49,663 nt of DNA, from contig CADABS010000010.1 of the NCBI GenBank assembly GCA_902786245.1, forward strand, positions 1 through 49,663. Direction: 5' to 3'. Under the pieces are notes generated by a model. That model made no database searches, was not told the DNA's origin, and was given only the letters and a program-made list of their open reading frames with translations. This document shows positions 21,401-26,641 of this stretch, piece after piece; position 1 is the first letter of the stretch, and the number at the start of each line of letters is the position of its first letter. A program made the position numbers and the translations under genes. The DNA comes from an uncultured Erysipelotrichaceae bacterium (GTDB lineage Bacteria; Bacillota_I; Bacilli_A; Erysipelotrichales; Erysipelotrichaceae).

Positions 21401-24400
21401 CTGCTCCAGGTTGAACCGCCGTCGGTACTGTATTCAATGACCGTTCCGTCTTTGACCGTTGCGGCTGCCCGTACACGGTGCAGCGTTCCGTCATATGTGC
21501 CTTCCCAGCCATCTGCCTGCAGCGCCATTTCACCGCTCTTTGCGATTGTGAAAACCGCTTCTTTTACGGTGACATCGTAGTTTTCCTGCACTGCCTCGGC
21601 ATTGACGTGAATCGTATATTCCCCGGCATCTTCGCCCGGATCGCGCTGCAGTTCATATTCCAGCGAATCGCCTGAAAGCAGGCCGCTGAAAGACACCCGC
21701 AGCTGCGGATCTTCATCACCATAGTTCTTGGCCATGTTCATCGCTGCGATTTCCGCCGGTATCCGGGTGATCTCCAGAACACCCGCTTCTGCGGCAGTGA
21801 TGATATAGCGTCTGGAAAGGTCTGTCTTTCCGACGGTTCCTTCTGCAAATTCAACCGGATAGGTTCCGGCATTCTTTTCGCTGCGGGATGCGCTGATATT
21901 TTCAAATTCCGCATCCGGAACGGAACATGTAAATCCGCTCACGGTCTGCTGTGCGCCATTGTAGGGCACATGCAGTTCATCAGCCTGCACAGTGACATTC
22001 TTATAGTAGTCAAAACGGATTTCCATACCCGGGCTGCTGATTTCCATTTCCTTGCGGGATACGGAAGGATCCACCGGTGTATAGCCTTCGATTTCAAGCA
22101 GATCGCCGCTGCCGGTTTCAAAGTACCGTACCGAAGCGGTCCGTGAAGGAGCGACCGGAATATCCGTGCCGTTAAGGTAGTATCCGACGGTATAGCTGAC
22201 AAGACGCTTGGTGTAGTATACCCGGATCACATTGTCTGCTTCATTGGCGCTCACCGTCAGAGAAGCAGGTGTTTTTTCACTGAAGGTAAAGCCGGTTCTG
22301 GGCTTGTCCGTATAGGATGTAATAACTGTTCCGATTTCCACCGGTCCGAGTACATCTGTCATTGCCGCATCGGGGATGCCGTCATAGATATATTCAACCC
22401 GGTAGCGGGCATTGACCGGCACATACCGGCCGTAGAATGTCGTATTGGCATTCAGTTCTCCCGTGAAGGAAGCAGCTGCGGTACATGCGGCGTCTTCATA
22501 CCATCCGTCAAAGGCATAGGTAATGCCGTTGACCGTCTTTGACGACGGAACAGCAGAAGAAGACGGCTTTTTGATCGAAGAACGGGCTGTACCGGAAAGG
22601 AATCTCTGTGAATAATCTGTCAGAGACTCATAGGCGGATCCGCCTGCGTTCATGACCGCAAAATTGGCGCTGACAAAGTCTTTTTCATTCAGGACACAGG
22701 TATAGTCGAGATGGAAAGACAGAGCGCTGGCTGTGGGATTGTAATTGTTATAACCGGAATTGGCACCGCTGGCGACGATCGTACGGAACGGCTGCACGGT
22801 GTAGTATCCCTGCATTCCGCTTTCCGCCGATCCCTCCGGTGCGTATTTATATGTCTGGCCGGCATAGGTAATATCCGGATACAGTGCTTTGACTGTTTCC
22901 CCTGTCACATACTCGGATACAGATTTTCCTTTGCCCAGAGAGGACGGACTCTTCGTGCCGTAGATCTTCGTCACGCCGAGACCGAACCACCGCGTATTCG
23001 CATCGCTTGTCTGGATATTGGCATCTGCACCGGGAATCAGGGCATAGTGATACAGATTGTATCCGGTGAATGTCACGGTGACCTGTGCCTGATCGCTGTA
23101 TACATTTCCATAGAGCTCATCTTCTTCCGGCGATACAGAAGCCGTAATGACTGCCGTACCCTGGCCGCGGGCGGTAACGATACCGTTTTCAACGGTTACC
23201 ACAGAGGTATCAGAAGATGTCCAGATAATCGTATTTTCAGCGCTGATGGCTGTCAGTGACGCTCTCAGCTGCGCTGTCGCACCGATTTCTCCGAGTGATA
23301 CAGAGCCCGGTGTGACAGATATTGCCGGTTCCTGTACCGGATCAGTAATGATGATTGTATATGTTCCGACGGTTTCGTACGATGAAAACCAGCCGCTCCT
23401 GTTGAGAACCTGCAGCGTGATTTCTGCTGTGCCGGCTCTGCGGGCAGTAACGGTTCCGCTGGTCGAAACCGAAGCGGTATTCGAATTCGAACTGGACCAT
23501 TTGCATGTCTTACCCGTATATGCCGCAGGAACAGGGATCGTAAACGACTCCCCGGTCGTCATTGTATAGGTGCTGCTTTCCGGCGTGGAAGCAGTCGAAG
23601 CAACCGCATACTGCGAAAAGTGATCCGTCGTAAAACCGACCGCATCGCCGTTCTGGCTCTGCCCCATTTTCTGCGCTTCTCCGCTCTCCTCAATATGGTA
23701 TACGGATGTTTCTTCGCCGGCATTTACGCCGCTGAGTCCGATTGACACAAAGACCGGGAAAGAAGGTTCGATTTCCGCTCCGGTTGCGTCATGGATCGTA
23801 ATATCATAAACGACCAGGTCTACCAGTTCTCTGCCCGGTTCGATCATGTTTTCCACTGTGCTCTGCGCATGCGCCGATGATACGACAACAGCGTTCACAT
23901 ATGTCCCCTCCGGGAATGCGCCGCCTTCTGCCTGTACATATACATAGGCGCCGTCGCTGGCAGTTGTATACAGTTCCGTTACCGTCAGTGCCGGCTTCTC
24001 CTCTGCCGGTTCAGTCGGTGTTTCTGCAGGTGTTTCCGGTTCAGTCGGTGTTTCTGCAGGAGTCTCCGGTTCGGAAGGTGTTACTGCAGGTATTTCCGGT
24101 TCCGCCGGTGTTTCTGTGGGAGTTTCCGGTTCGGACGGTGTCTCTGCGGGAGTCTCCGGTTCCGTCGGTGTTACTGCAGGGGTCTCCGGTTCCGCCGGTG
24201 TTACTGCGGGTGTTTCCGGTTCAGTCGGTGTCTCTGCAGGGGTCTCCGGTTCAGTCGGTGTCTCTTCCGGCGTCTCCGGTTCAGTCGGTGTCTCCGCAGG
24301 CGTTTCCGGTTCAGTCGGTGTCTCTTCCGGTGTATCCGTCTCGGAAGGTGTTTCTTCCGGCGTTTCCGTCTCAGACGGCGTCTCTTCCGGTTCATCGACC

Positions 24401-24657
24401 GTTATTTCTTCCGGTGTTTCTTCAACCGGCTGTTCACTGGTTTCAGTGACATCTTCAGCCGGTATTTCCAGTTCTACGGTTTCCTGATCAGCTGCCTGTT
24501 CTTCCGGCATTTCCGCATATACTTCCGTATCATCGGGGAGCTCTGTAGCTCTCAGCATACGGTCTGTGCCGCCGAAAAGGCTGTAAGTGATGACCAGCAC
24601 TGCGGCCAGCATTCCCAGCAGGATCCTCTTCATAAGTCTGCGAACACTTTTCTTCAT
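9478..24657 (-). CDS. Giant 5059-residue repeat surface protein (MBG-like repeats, membrane-anchored)
   Basis: Parts in order: basic N-terminus and hydrophobic signal/anchor (about 10-30); a Pro/Thr/Glu stalk of 10-residue repeats (about 84-220); a beta-rich domain (222-356); two Big_2 Ig-like domains (about 360-535); a unique domain (540-700); an InlB-type B-repeat (about 705-740) and MucBP-like stretches to 860; several MBG/YDG-like modules (865-1275); twenty two-part units averaging 174 residues (about 1275-4760); a MucBP-like domain (VRFVDEDGNEL) to about 4830; a Pro/Glu repeat; the phrase EIPLARASYWALVNL; and three membrane helices split by acidic tails. Such proteins act as adhesins or wall stalks; that role is inferred. 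There is no LPXTG motif, so the C-terminal helices probably anchor it. The start overlaps the previous stop (ATGA). The frame is open throughout, with no sign of decay. Confidence 0.93.
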   Translation of the reverse strand: MKKSVRRLMKRILLGMLAAVLVITYSLFGGTDRMLRATELPDDTEVYAEMPEEQAADQETVELEIPAEDVTETSEQPVEETPEEITVDEPEETPSETETPEETPSETDTPEETPTEPETPAETPTEPETPEETPTEPETPAETPTEPETPAVTPAEPETPAVTPTEPETPAETPSEPETPTETPAEPEIPAVTPSEPETPAETPTEPETPAETPTEPAEEKPALTVTELYTTASDGAYVYVQAEGGAFPEGTYVNAVVVSSAHAQSTVENMIEPGRELVDLVVYDITIHDATGAEIEPSFPVFVSIGLSGVNAGEETSVYHIEESGEAQKMGQSQNGDAVGFTTDHFSQYAVASTASTPESSTYTMTTGESFTIPVPAAYTGKTCKWSSSNSNTASVSTSGTVTARRAGTAEITLQVLNRSGWFSSYETVGTYTIIITDPVQEPAISVTPGSVSLGEIGATAQLRASLTAISAENTIIWTSSDTSVVTVENGIVTARGQGTAVITASVSPEEDELYGNVYSDQAQVTVTFTGYNLYHYALIPGADANIQTSDANTRWFGLGVTKIYGTKSPSSLGKGKSVSEYVTGETVKALYPDITYAGQTYKYAPEGSAESGMQGYYTVQPFRTIVASGANSGYNNYNPTASALSFHLDYTCVLNEKDFVSANFAVMNAGGSAYESLTDYSQRFLSGTARSSIKKPSSSAVPSSKTVNGITYAFDGWYEDAACTAAASFTGELNANTTFYGRYVPVNARYRVEYIYDGIPDAAMTDVLGPVEIGTVITSYTDKPRTGFTFSEKTPASLTVSANEADNVIRVYYTKRLVSYTVGYYLNGTDIPVAPSRTASVRYFETGSGDLLEIEGYTPVDPSVSRKEMEISSPGMEIRFDYYKNVTVQADELHVPYNGAQQTVSGFTCSVPDAEFENISASRSEKNAGTYPVEFAEGTVGKTDLSRRYIITAAEAGVLEITRIPAEIAAMNMAKNYGDEDPQLRVSFSGLLSGDSLEYELQRDPGEDAGEYTIHVNAEAVQENYDVTVKEAVFTIAKSGEMALQADGWEGTYDGTLHRVRAAATVKDGTVIEYSTDGGSTWSRTAPSRRDAGEDTVRVRALNDNYETVYADAVLKVLPAEVTVRAKNAQKTYGSADPVFEAEVQGLFGSDTVAYELVRDEGEDAGTYPVRVQAEEEQGNYHVTMTDGELTIVPAVLSLNAITVQRMYSGQPLSGGVSAEMPAGTKLTYTADGETWTEEAPQLLHAGSLTYTVRAENPNYETAVASGTLSVTPRRIILTSASQTKEYDGQPLVNKDIYVSGDGFAGSEGMDFTVTGTQTAAGASRNTFTYAFHEDTNAADYTVETVFGTLNVTDRETKYAITVKAADHTLVYSGAPQKAEGLEQTVFTINGASYRVAGMSAALTKTNAGTYRIPVQGTAVVTDAEGNDVSAQFAVEREDGVLTVAARHIVLRSADAGKMYDGGPLTTAAWENSGVSVAEGSFAEGEGVIIRSAGSQTLPGRSPNTFTWIAAEGTLAGNYDIETQFGTLQVLSRSDAEKYTVTVQASSAEAVYTGSPVSVSGIVSDTFAYNGYTYRIEGLSSHAEMTDAGRMINEVTGEAVIRDSEGNDVTGQFRIEKEPGTLVIRPRQVILTSGSVRMQYDGSEARNSDILVGGEGFAEGEGADYSVTGVQSGIGSSDNIFTYVLQENTRASNYAIGCVYGRLEIIDRENKYEITVRSAGKEILYDGQTHTVSGISASSFTIEGNTYTLSGLSAAATGRNAGVYPNTITGTPTVTDAKGNDVTSQFRINTYSGELKITKRSVILTSASAEKEYDGLPLSDSTVTVSGDGWAKDEGAVYTVSGSRTITGSSANTFAWSLNENTDKDNYSISAFEGTLTVTSRSALYEITVQAAGGNYVYNGKVQRVSGLIQDTFTISSKTFTVHGLQASASAADAGTYTSTVQGTPAVLDEEGNDVSDQFSVHTVPGTMVIEPRRVTLTSMNASKVYDGSPLHTGNYPDSGVSVTNGSFVQNEGVSVRLTAERTLPGTVRNTFEYTLNPGTDPDNYLITAEYGSLTVMNRSHDALYPAVVSAVSTDVLYDGQPHGVHTLKGLTAGADGHVYYIKGLEVNEEQIRAGVYTARITGEASVFDSEGNDVTEQFSVARENGTLTIRRRSVVMTSSTVSREYDGTPLTEDHIRISGDGFAANEGADYVVTGSQTVVGSSPNTFSYTLHPGTYANDYDITRQTGMLTVGRREKGWPVVLQAASGEYMYDGSEHTVSGIEPMEITIGNNRYTVEGISASATGRNAGTYSADITGTPVIRDSAGNDVTDAFDISLRSGTLTVRRRSLVLTSSSAVKEYDGTPLVSADVTAGGDGFAPGEGAVYTVTGTQTVTGSGDNVFTYTFNENTEKDNYAVTVHTGRLTVTGRQAAFGITLRAKSSETVYDGSEQTVSGFDTLEFTVNGKNYTVAGVSASVSAVHAGTYDNVISGTPQVLDENGNDVTAEFAVSCISGQLKIAPRNVTLTSASDEKEYDGLPLQNDEVAAEGFAEGEGASFAVSGSITLPGSAPNSFTYTLNENTSAADYNIEVQPGTLRISSRTEAYPLHMQARSGEFMYDGTEKSVSGFETDTFTVNGAQYKVSGVAASVSGTDAGSYDTAIEGTPTVTDSSGADVTDQFAVEIEPGSLTVNRRTVILTSATAAKEYDGLPLRDETVTVSGDGFAAGQGADYRVEGTRTIPGTVSNTFTYALHENTKAENYDIRTDAGTLTVTDRAEPLQLTLQAAGGTFVYDGSEHSVSGLRRDTYTVNGRQFSVRDAEASVQGRGAGTYVNAITGKPRVIDENGNDVTLQFSLRTESGTMVIEKRKVILTSASASREYDGTALKDDSVTVGGDGFAEGEGAVYTVSGSQTIPGSSANAFTYTLNSNTEAGNYQITTVPGILQVDSRAEAVHLQVSANSGSFLYDGSEKTVSGFETTEFTVNGSRYRVTGLEASVSAVHAGTYDNIITGTPKVEDENGNDVTEQFMVDTENGRLTVSRRKAVLTSASASKEYDGTALKNDSVTVSGDGFAEGEGAVYTVSGSQTIAGSSPNSFSYTLNGNTDPADYEISTVFGTLSVTGRQNLYPVTVRSSSGTYLYDGTKKSVSGFETVQFRAGTQMYTVEGIQASVSAVHAGNYENIIEGTPVIRDSEGNDVTDQFSVRCENGVLSVGQRQLVLTSGSAMKEYDGTDLRNSEIIVSGDGWAENEGADYTFSGVQRIPGSSQNAFAYTFRNNTLASDYAVTANAGILQVAPRASLYEITVSANSGTFLYDGSEHAVDGIEEDTFEIEGNTYHIEGLQAAGKARDAGNYDVFVEGTPVVRDAQGNDVTEQFRVHIRSGRMIVEPRTVVLTSATAFRQYDGTALTDDGIAVSGDGWAEGEGAVYTVSGSQTVPGTADNAFSYVLNEGTKAGNYNIRTVFGTLSVSSRDEQYELTMRGIRETSMYDGSEKTVSGFETEEFTVNGSRYTVEGIVSEAKGTGAGTYAAKITGTPVVRDDQGNDVTSQFVIHYESGSLTVLPRTVLLVSGSARKEYDGIPLRNTSVTVGGDGWAENEGAVYTVSGTRTAAGTGTNTFTYQLYANTNAENYDIRTEYGSLEIIDRSAKYEITLRASGGSALYDGTVHTVSGFETTEFTVDGNTYTVEGVNAQGSGRSAGVYPVAITGTPAVRDSEGNDVTAQFAVHCENGSLRIAKRKLILTSASASAEYDGNPLRAPEVTAGGDGFAEGEGAVYTVSGERILPGSSENIFDYRFTGAASAADYDVTVVYGTLDVSKRSEAYAITLKSNGDEVLCDGSEHSVSGFETTEFTAGGHTYTVEGVSAAASAVHAGTYFNTITGIPAVKDENGNDVTEQFTVNTVTGILKVKARDVTLMSGSADKEYDGDPLTMDTVTVGGDGFAENEGASFTVTGTQTRTGSSDNTFTYTLNEGTDPSDYIFRVRNGVLSVHGRTSKYEIAIRSNGGTAVYDGTAHSVSGLCEDTAVINGHTYTIANVTASAEAVNAGTYTAAITGTPVILDEEGNDVTEEFVIHLEPGVLQILRRSVSLVSASAEKQYDGSPLAAPEVIIGGDGFAAEEGISYEVTGTQTAPGISANPFTYTFNEGTDPSNYDITESDGVLQVHSRDAKYIISLESIGGTFTYDGTVHTLNQLKSTRFGIGSETYTVSGMSAFASAVHAGSYPVLITGTPVVRDSNGIDVTSEFMIVTVPGTMTVEKRNVTLRSRDAAAFYNGMPVYDSEIVIGGDGFVRGDGVTCSVSGSRTLPGISENVFTYTLNEGTRAEDYNIASEFGSLTVYSRPDTARYEIAVKAANGSWVYDGSTHTAEGVSTVYGPADSEGVLHIKADGVDYTLRGLQASASAKDAGTYAVNVTGTPAVYDSQGNDVTAQFLIRTESGRMDIRRRSVILTSGSVRTVYNGREAVNETVEVSGDGWAENEGADYAFSGGRSLSGISPNAFTYTLKEGTDENNYDITTVFGEINVVPRTVKYEITVTARSGEYLYDGSTHTLSGLINSRFTVDGNTYTIRGLSASGSGRNAGVYPVTFSGIASVIDSEGNDVSDEFAVHITDGTLTVRPRTVILTSASAEAEYSGTPLQAAEITVSGDGWADGEGAVYHTGAVRILPGTSANTFTYRLNPDTDAANYIIQTAAGTLNVYSRNVRYRIEMQANSDQVLFDGEEHSVEGFEKEDFVIDELSYGVSGLNAFAAGIDPGIYTTEISGDAMVSDLTGADVTDQFAVIVENGRLTITDTYLLTVRFVDEDGNELAPPYTGRYAAGEAFGPVRAPEITGMLSDYDSVRSDEKGMPAHDLTIDIIYRPLTVQPAEPDEPAPGDQETVPEEPGEPVPGDQETVPEEPGEPVPGDQETVPAPEDAVPAVQPGTEVRPLDPSKETAAEVHVDEETGEVTLTEIEDTEIPLARASYWALVNLVTVVLDIIAAVILCIFAWLIGRKKETEEEEESEERTQIEEQEDQDEEEEDRKHRVILPLASVITAFVAVIIFLVTEDMRSPMVYTDRWTILMIILAIIEFVIAFVGMRNEKQEEEDQPQEQE
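10028..10162 (-). repeat. Three 45-bp direct repeats in the giant gene
   Basis: Three adjacent 45-bp units (10028-10072, 10073-10117, 10118-10162) encode the repeat EPGEPVPGDQETVPE. The first two are nearly identical and the third differs at several bases. Such short, near-exact repeats can change number by slippage. They form a proline-rich spacer before the membrane anchor. Confidence 0.85.
10378..20834 (-). repeat. Twenty tandem A+B repeat units of about 520 bp
   Basis: Each unit averages about 174 residues. Part A follows the pattern LTSASxxKEYDGxPL, a central (S/G)GDGFAEGEGAxYTVSGSQT, then FTYTLNxxTxxxNY. Part B follows YEITVxAxSGxxxYDGSxHTVSGF, then YTVEG, AGTY and ITGTPxVxDxxGNDVTxQF. 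The YDG-like core of part A occurs near 20788, 20267, 19730, 19210, 18690, 18151, 17632, 17114, 16600, 16080, 15562, 15042, 14525, 14010, 13490, 12965, 12448, 11930, 11371 and 10846. Protein identity between units is moderate and the DNA has diverged, so the array is old rather than a recent expansion. The pattern resembles MBG/YDG immunoglobulin-like modules. Confidence 0.9.
24008..24395 (-). repeat. 30-bp repeats encoding a Pro/Thr/Glu stalk
   Basis: About thirteen imperfect 30-bp units encode TEPETPAETP and close variants. The segment follows the signal region and would form an extended, acidic, wall-spanning or spacer stalk. Some neighbouring units are almost identical in DNA, so copy number may vary between strains. 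Confidence 0.85.
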
Positions 24658-24815
24658 ATCTGTTCCCTGCTTTCTAAGTACTCCGCAAAATCTCTGTATG
24701 TCTGTTCAAGTTCTTTTTCTTCTTTGCGATACTGACGCTGCCGGATCAGAAACAGAACCGCCAGCGCTGCCATGAAGCACACCGGAATGATATCCAGCAG
24801 ATCAGGCATTCTCAT
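24654..24815 (-). CDS. Small single-pass membrane protein (53 residues)
   Basis: The product starts MRMPDLLDIIP, has one membrane helix at about residues 9-24 and a charged, helical C-terminal tail. An AAGGA site lies 7 nt before the ATG at 24815. The stop overlaps the start of the giant gene as ATGA, and the start lies inside the end of the gene before it, so translation is probably coupled on both sides. No family is recognised. A role in assembly or membrane handling of the giant protein is only a guess from position. Confidence 0.7.
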   Translation of the reverse strand: MRMPDLLDIIPVCFMAALAVLFLIRQRQYRKEEKELEQTYRDFAEYLESREQI

Positions 24816-24957
24816 AGGCTGTTCCTTCTTTCTCTTCAAATCTTTTCCGCAGCGTTTTTTTCTGTCTGCTTTTTCTGAATAAACGGTATATCTCAAAAAC
24901 CGCGAAAACGGCAAAAGATGCCGCCATCAGCGCAATGGCCGCAATTTCTCTGTTCAT
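24802..24957 (-). CDS. Small single-pass membrane protein (51 residues)
   Basis: This reading frame, short enough to be missed by usual length cut-offs, encodes MNREIAAIALMAASFAVFAV followed by a strongly basic segment (RLFRKSRQKKTLRKRF) and a short acidic end. One membrane helix (about 5-21) is expected with the basic tail inside the cell. Its ATG overlaps the stop of the gene upstream (ATGA), a GGGGAAAAG ribosome site lies just before it, and its end overlaps the next gene by 14 nt. This tight packing supports it as a real gene. Function unknown. Confidence 0.65.
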   Translation of the reverse strand: MNREIAAIALMAASFAVFAVFEIYRLFRKSRQKKTLRKRFEEKEGTAYENA

Positions 24958-25334
24958 GTCTTTTCCCCGCTTTCCCGGTTCCGGAATTCTTCTTCCGCTT
25001 CCACTGCTTTCATCCGCAGTGCATCGATCTGTTTTTCCCGTTCCAGGCAGTACACCGCATACGCGCAGGAGGAGACAAACATCATGCCGGCAAGAACCAG
25101 ATGCCGGGTTTCTCCGCGGCCCTGATCCGGAAAACCGGCCAGCGGTATTTCCGCTTCTTCGATTTCTTCTGCCGCGATTTCCTCAACAACGGTGATTTCA
25201 ATGGTTTCCTCTTCTGTTTCTTCCTCTTCATCCGCATAGACATGCATGTTCAGAACAGCTGCGGTAAAAAGCAGTATCAGCAGAAACAGGAAACGCATCC
25301 GATGCATTATTTTTTTCGGATTGATCTGATTCAT
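24954..25334 (-). CDS. Small exported protein with acidic domain and sortase-like C-terminal signal
   Basis: The 126-residue product has a basic start and hydrophobic signal (about 13-34, ending near VYADEE), a Glu-rich stretch (about 35-60), the phrase AEIPLAGFPDQG (about 61-72), a second membrane helix (about 79-95) and a long charged tail. The phrase matches the common Firmicute order IPLA-x-LPxTG with FPDQG in place of LPxTG, and the IPLA part recurs in the giant protein. So it may be a variant sorting signal or a simple membrane anchor; the 30-residue tail is long for a sortase substrate. An AAGGGGGG site precedes the ATG and the gap to the upstream gene is 9 nt. Function unknown. Confidence 0.75.
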   Translation of the reverse strand: MNQINPKKIMHRMRFLFLLILLFTAAVLNMHVYADEEEETEEETIEITVVEEIAAEEIEEAEIPLAGFPDQGRGETRHLVLAGMMFVSSCAYAVYCLEREKQIDALRMKAVEAEEEFRNRESGEKT

Positions 25335-25343
25335 AGGCCCCCC

Positions 25344-26567
25344 TTATCCCTTTTTCAGGGTCATGGCCAGGTGCAGTGTATTGCCGATATGATCGGGTAT
25401 ATAAACATCAAGATTCTCTTTCGGGCGCCCGAAAACGATTTCCCCGCTTTCTTCTTCCCAGCGCAGCGGCAGGATCTTTTCTCCCGCCGGATTCAGGGCA
25501 TAGACACCTCTGAAACGCACGCCTATTCCTTCATCCTCCACATGCAGAACAACTTCCTGCGCAGTGACTTTGCTGTCGAGAAGACGCGGTGCGCTGCAGT
25601 CGGCTTCGGTCACTGTCTGCACGGTGCTGACAGACTGCCGGTTGATCAGTTCCACCTCGATCTTCATTTCGCCATTGCGTACCGGCTCAACGGTAAATGT
25701 CCTTGCCGAGGCTTCATATACCGGCAGAGCGGATTTTCCCATAAACGCCCTGACGCTCCGCAGCGGCAGAAGCGACCGCACATCGATCGTATATTCAGGG
25801 AGTCCCCGGGTTCCGCCGGAAGCAGCAGATACGGAATACTCCGGCAGAAAAAACAACAGCGGCAGAGCGGCAAACAGAATCATCAGTACGGTCAGTACCG
25901 ATCTCTGCATGGAAAAGCGTTCTTTGCGGTATACGGTATAGGAAGCCAGGGCTTCCAGAGGCACCTTGTTCTCCTTGGCGCCGCAGGCACGGAACACATC
26001 TTCAAGGATCACCGCCGCATCCGTTGCCTTCATGCGGGCATCCGTGCGGCTGATCTTCTCAATGTTTCCTGCCGGCAGACCGCATCCGCCTTCCCGGTGC
26101 AGATGGCTGATGCCGTGTTTCAGACACCGCTTCACCATGGAAACCGGGATATTCAGATGGCCGGATATCTCCGAATCCGGATAGTCCTGGGCATAATGCA
26201 TGAAGAGCACCTGCGACTGCAGCACCGGCAGATTCATGATCTGCATGACTGTACAGGTACTGTTCTGTACCTGTACCGGGGTGCCGCTGTCCGGCACGCA
26301 CAGATCTGCGTCCATGCATTTCTGCACGCATATACGGTATGCCCATGGCATGAAAAGGTCCTTGTTCTGCAGATACGGCAGATGTTCATGGATTTCGGTC
26401 CATATCTCCCGCATCATCCGCAGCGACATTTCCCTGTCCTGTGCCATGGCGAAAACATATGTATACATGCGGGATGATGCCGCAGCGTACAGTTCTGCAA
26501 AAAAATCGCTGTTTCCGCAGGCCCGCACTGCAAGATCATTCAGATATGCCTGATCCAGTTTTTCCAT
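25344..26567 (-). CDS. ECF-sigma-like protein fused to a membrane helix and extracytoplasmic domain
   Basis: The first 160 of 407 residues look like an ECF sigma factor: region 2 at about 12-80 (FFAELYAAASSRMYTYVFAM, then FMPWAYRICVQKCMD) and region 4 at about 101-155 (LPVLQSQVLFMHYAQDYPDSEISGHLNIP, the helix-turn-helix, split here as LPVLQSQVLF and DSEISGHLNIP). A linker leads to one membrane helix (about 223-241) and an outer beta-rich domain ending in YIPDHIGNTLHLAMTLKKG. Normally sigma factor and membrane anti-sigma are separate proteins; here sensor and DNA-binding parts are in one chain. Activation by cleavage or by direct membrane tethering are both possible. The ATG at 26567 was chosen over a GTG at 26591; its ribosome site (GGGTAAAT) is weak. 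Target promoters are unknown. Confidence 0.8.
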   Translation of the reverse strand: MEKLDQAYLNDLAVRACGNSDFFAELYAAASSRMYTYVFAMAQDREMSLRMMREIWTEIHEHLPYLQNKDLFMPWAYRICVQKCMDADLCVPDSGTPVQVQNSTCTVMQIMNLPVLQSQVLFMHYAQDYPDSEISGHLNIPVSMVKRCLKHGISHLHREGGCGLPAGNIEKISRTDARMKATDAAVILEDVFRACGAKENKVPLEALASYTVYRKERFSMQRSVLTVLMILFAALPLLFFLPEYSVSAASGGTRGLPEYTIDVRSLLPLRSVRAFMGKSALPVYEASARTFTVEPVRNGEMKIEVELINRQSVSTVQTVTEADCSAPRLLDSKVTAQEVVLHVEDEGIGVRFRGVYALNPAGEKILPLRWEEESGEIVFGRPKENLDVYIPDHIGNTLHLAMTLKKG

Positions 26568-26591
26568 ATTTACCCGATTTCTATATATCAC

Positions 26592-26624
26592 AGGCGGAAT
26601 GAAGACACCATTGCTTCACCGCCT
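26592..26624 (-). other. Hairpin in the gap before the sigma-like gene
   Basis: The 74-nt gap between the GGDEF-type gene and the sigma-like gene, the longest in this operon, holds a stem of 6 + 5 bp (AGGCGG with CCGCCT, then TGAAG with CTTCA, two-base bulge, 9-nt loop). No T run follows, so it is not a terminator. It may be an RNA-processing or stability element, or control translation of the sigma-like gene. Confidence 0.4.
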
Positions 26625-26641
26625 TAACTTTCAAACTTGAT

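Noticed and set aside
18676-21414. A 912-codon open frame on the plus strand opposite the giant gene
   Set aside because: It mirrors the repeat gene's codon pattern, is rich in Cys, Arg and Ile with no domain or ribosome site, and repeats itself in step with the 520-bp units. The minus-strand frame has clear domains and covers it fully. The same holds for plus-strand frames at 14080-15576, 16333-17967 and 10588-11844.
24201-24395. A 64-codon minus-strand frame rich in Arg and Lys within the stalk region
   Set aside because: It is the shifted frame of the 30-bp repeats encoding TEPETPAETP; the Arg/Lys pattern comes from the repeat alone.
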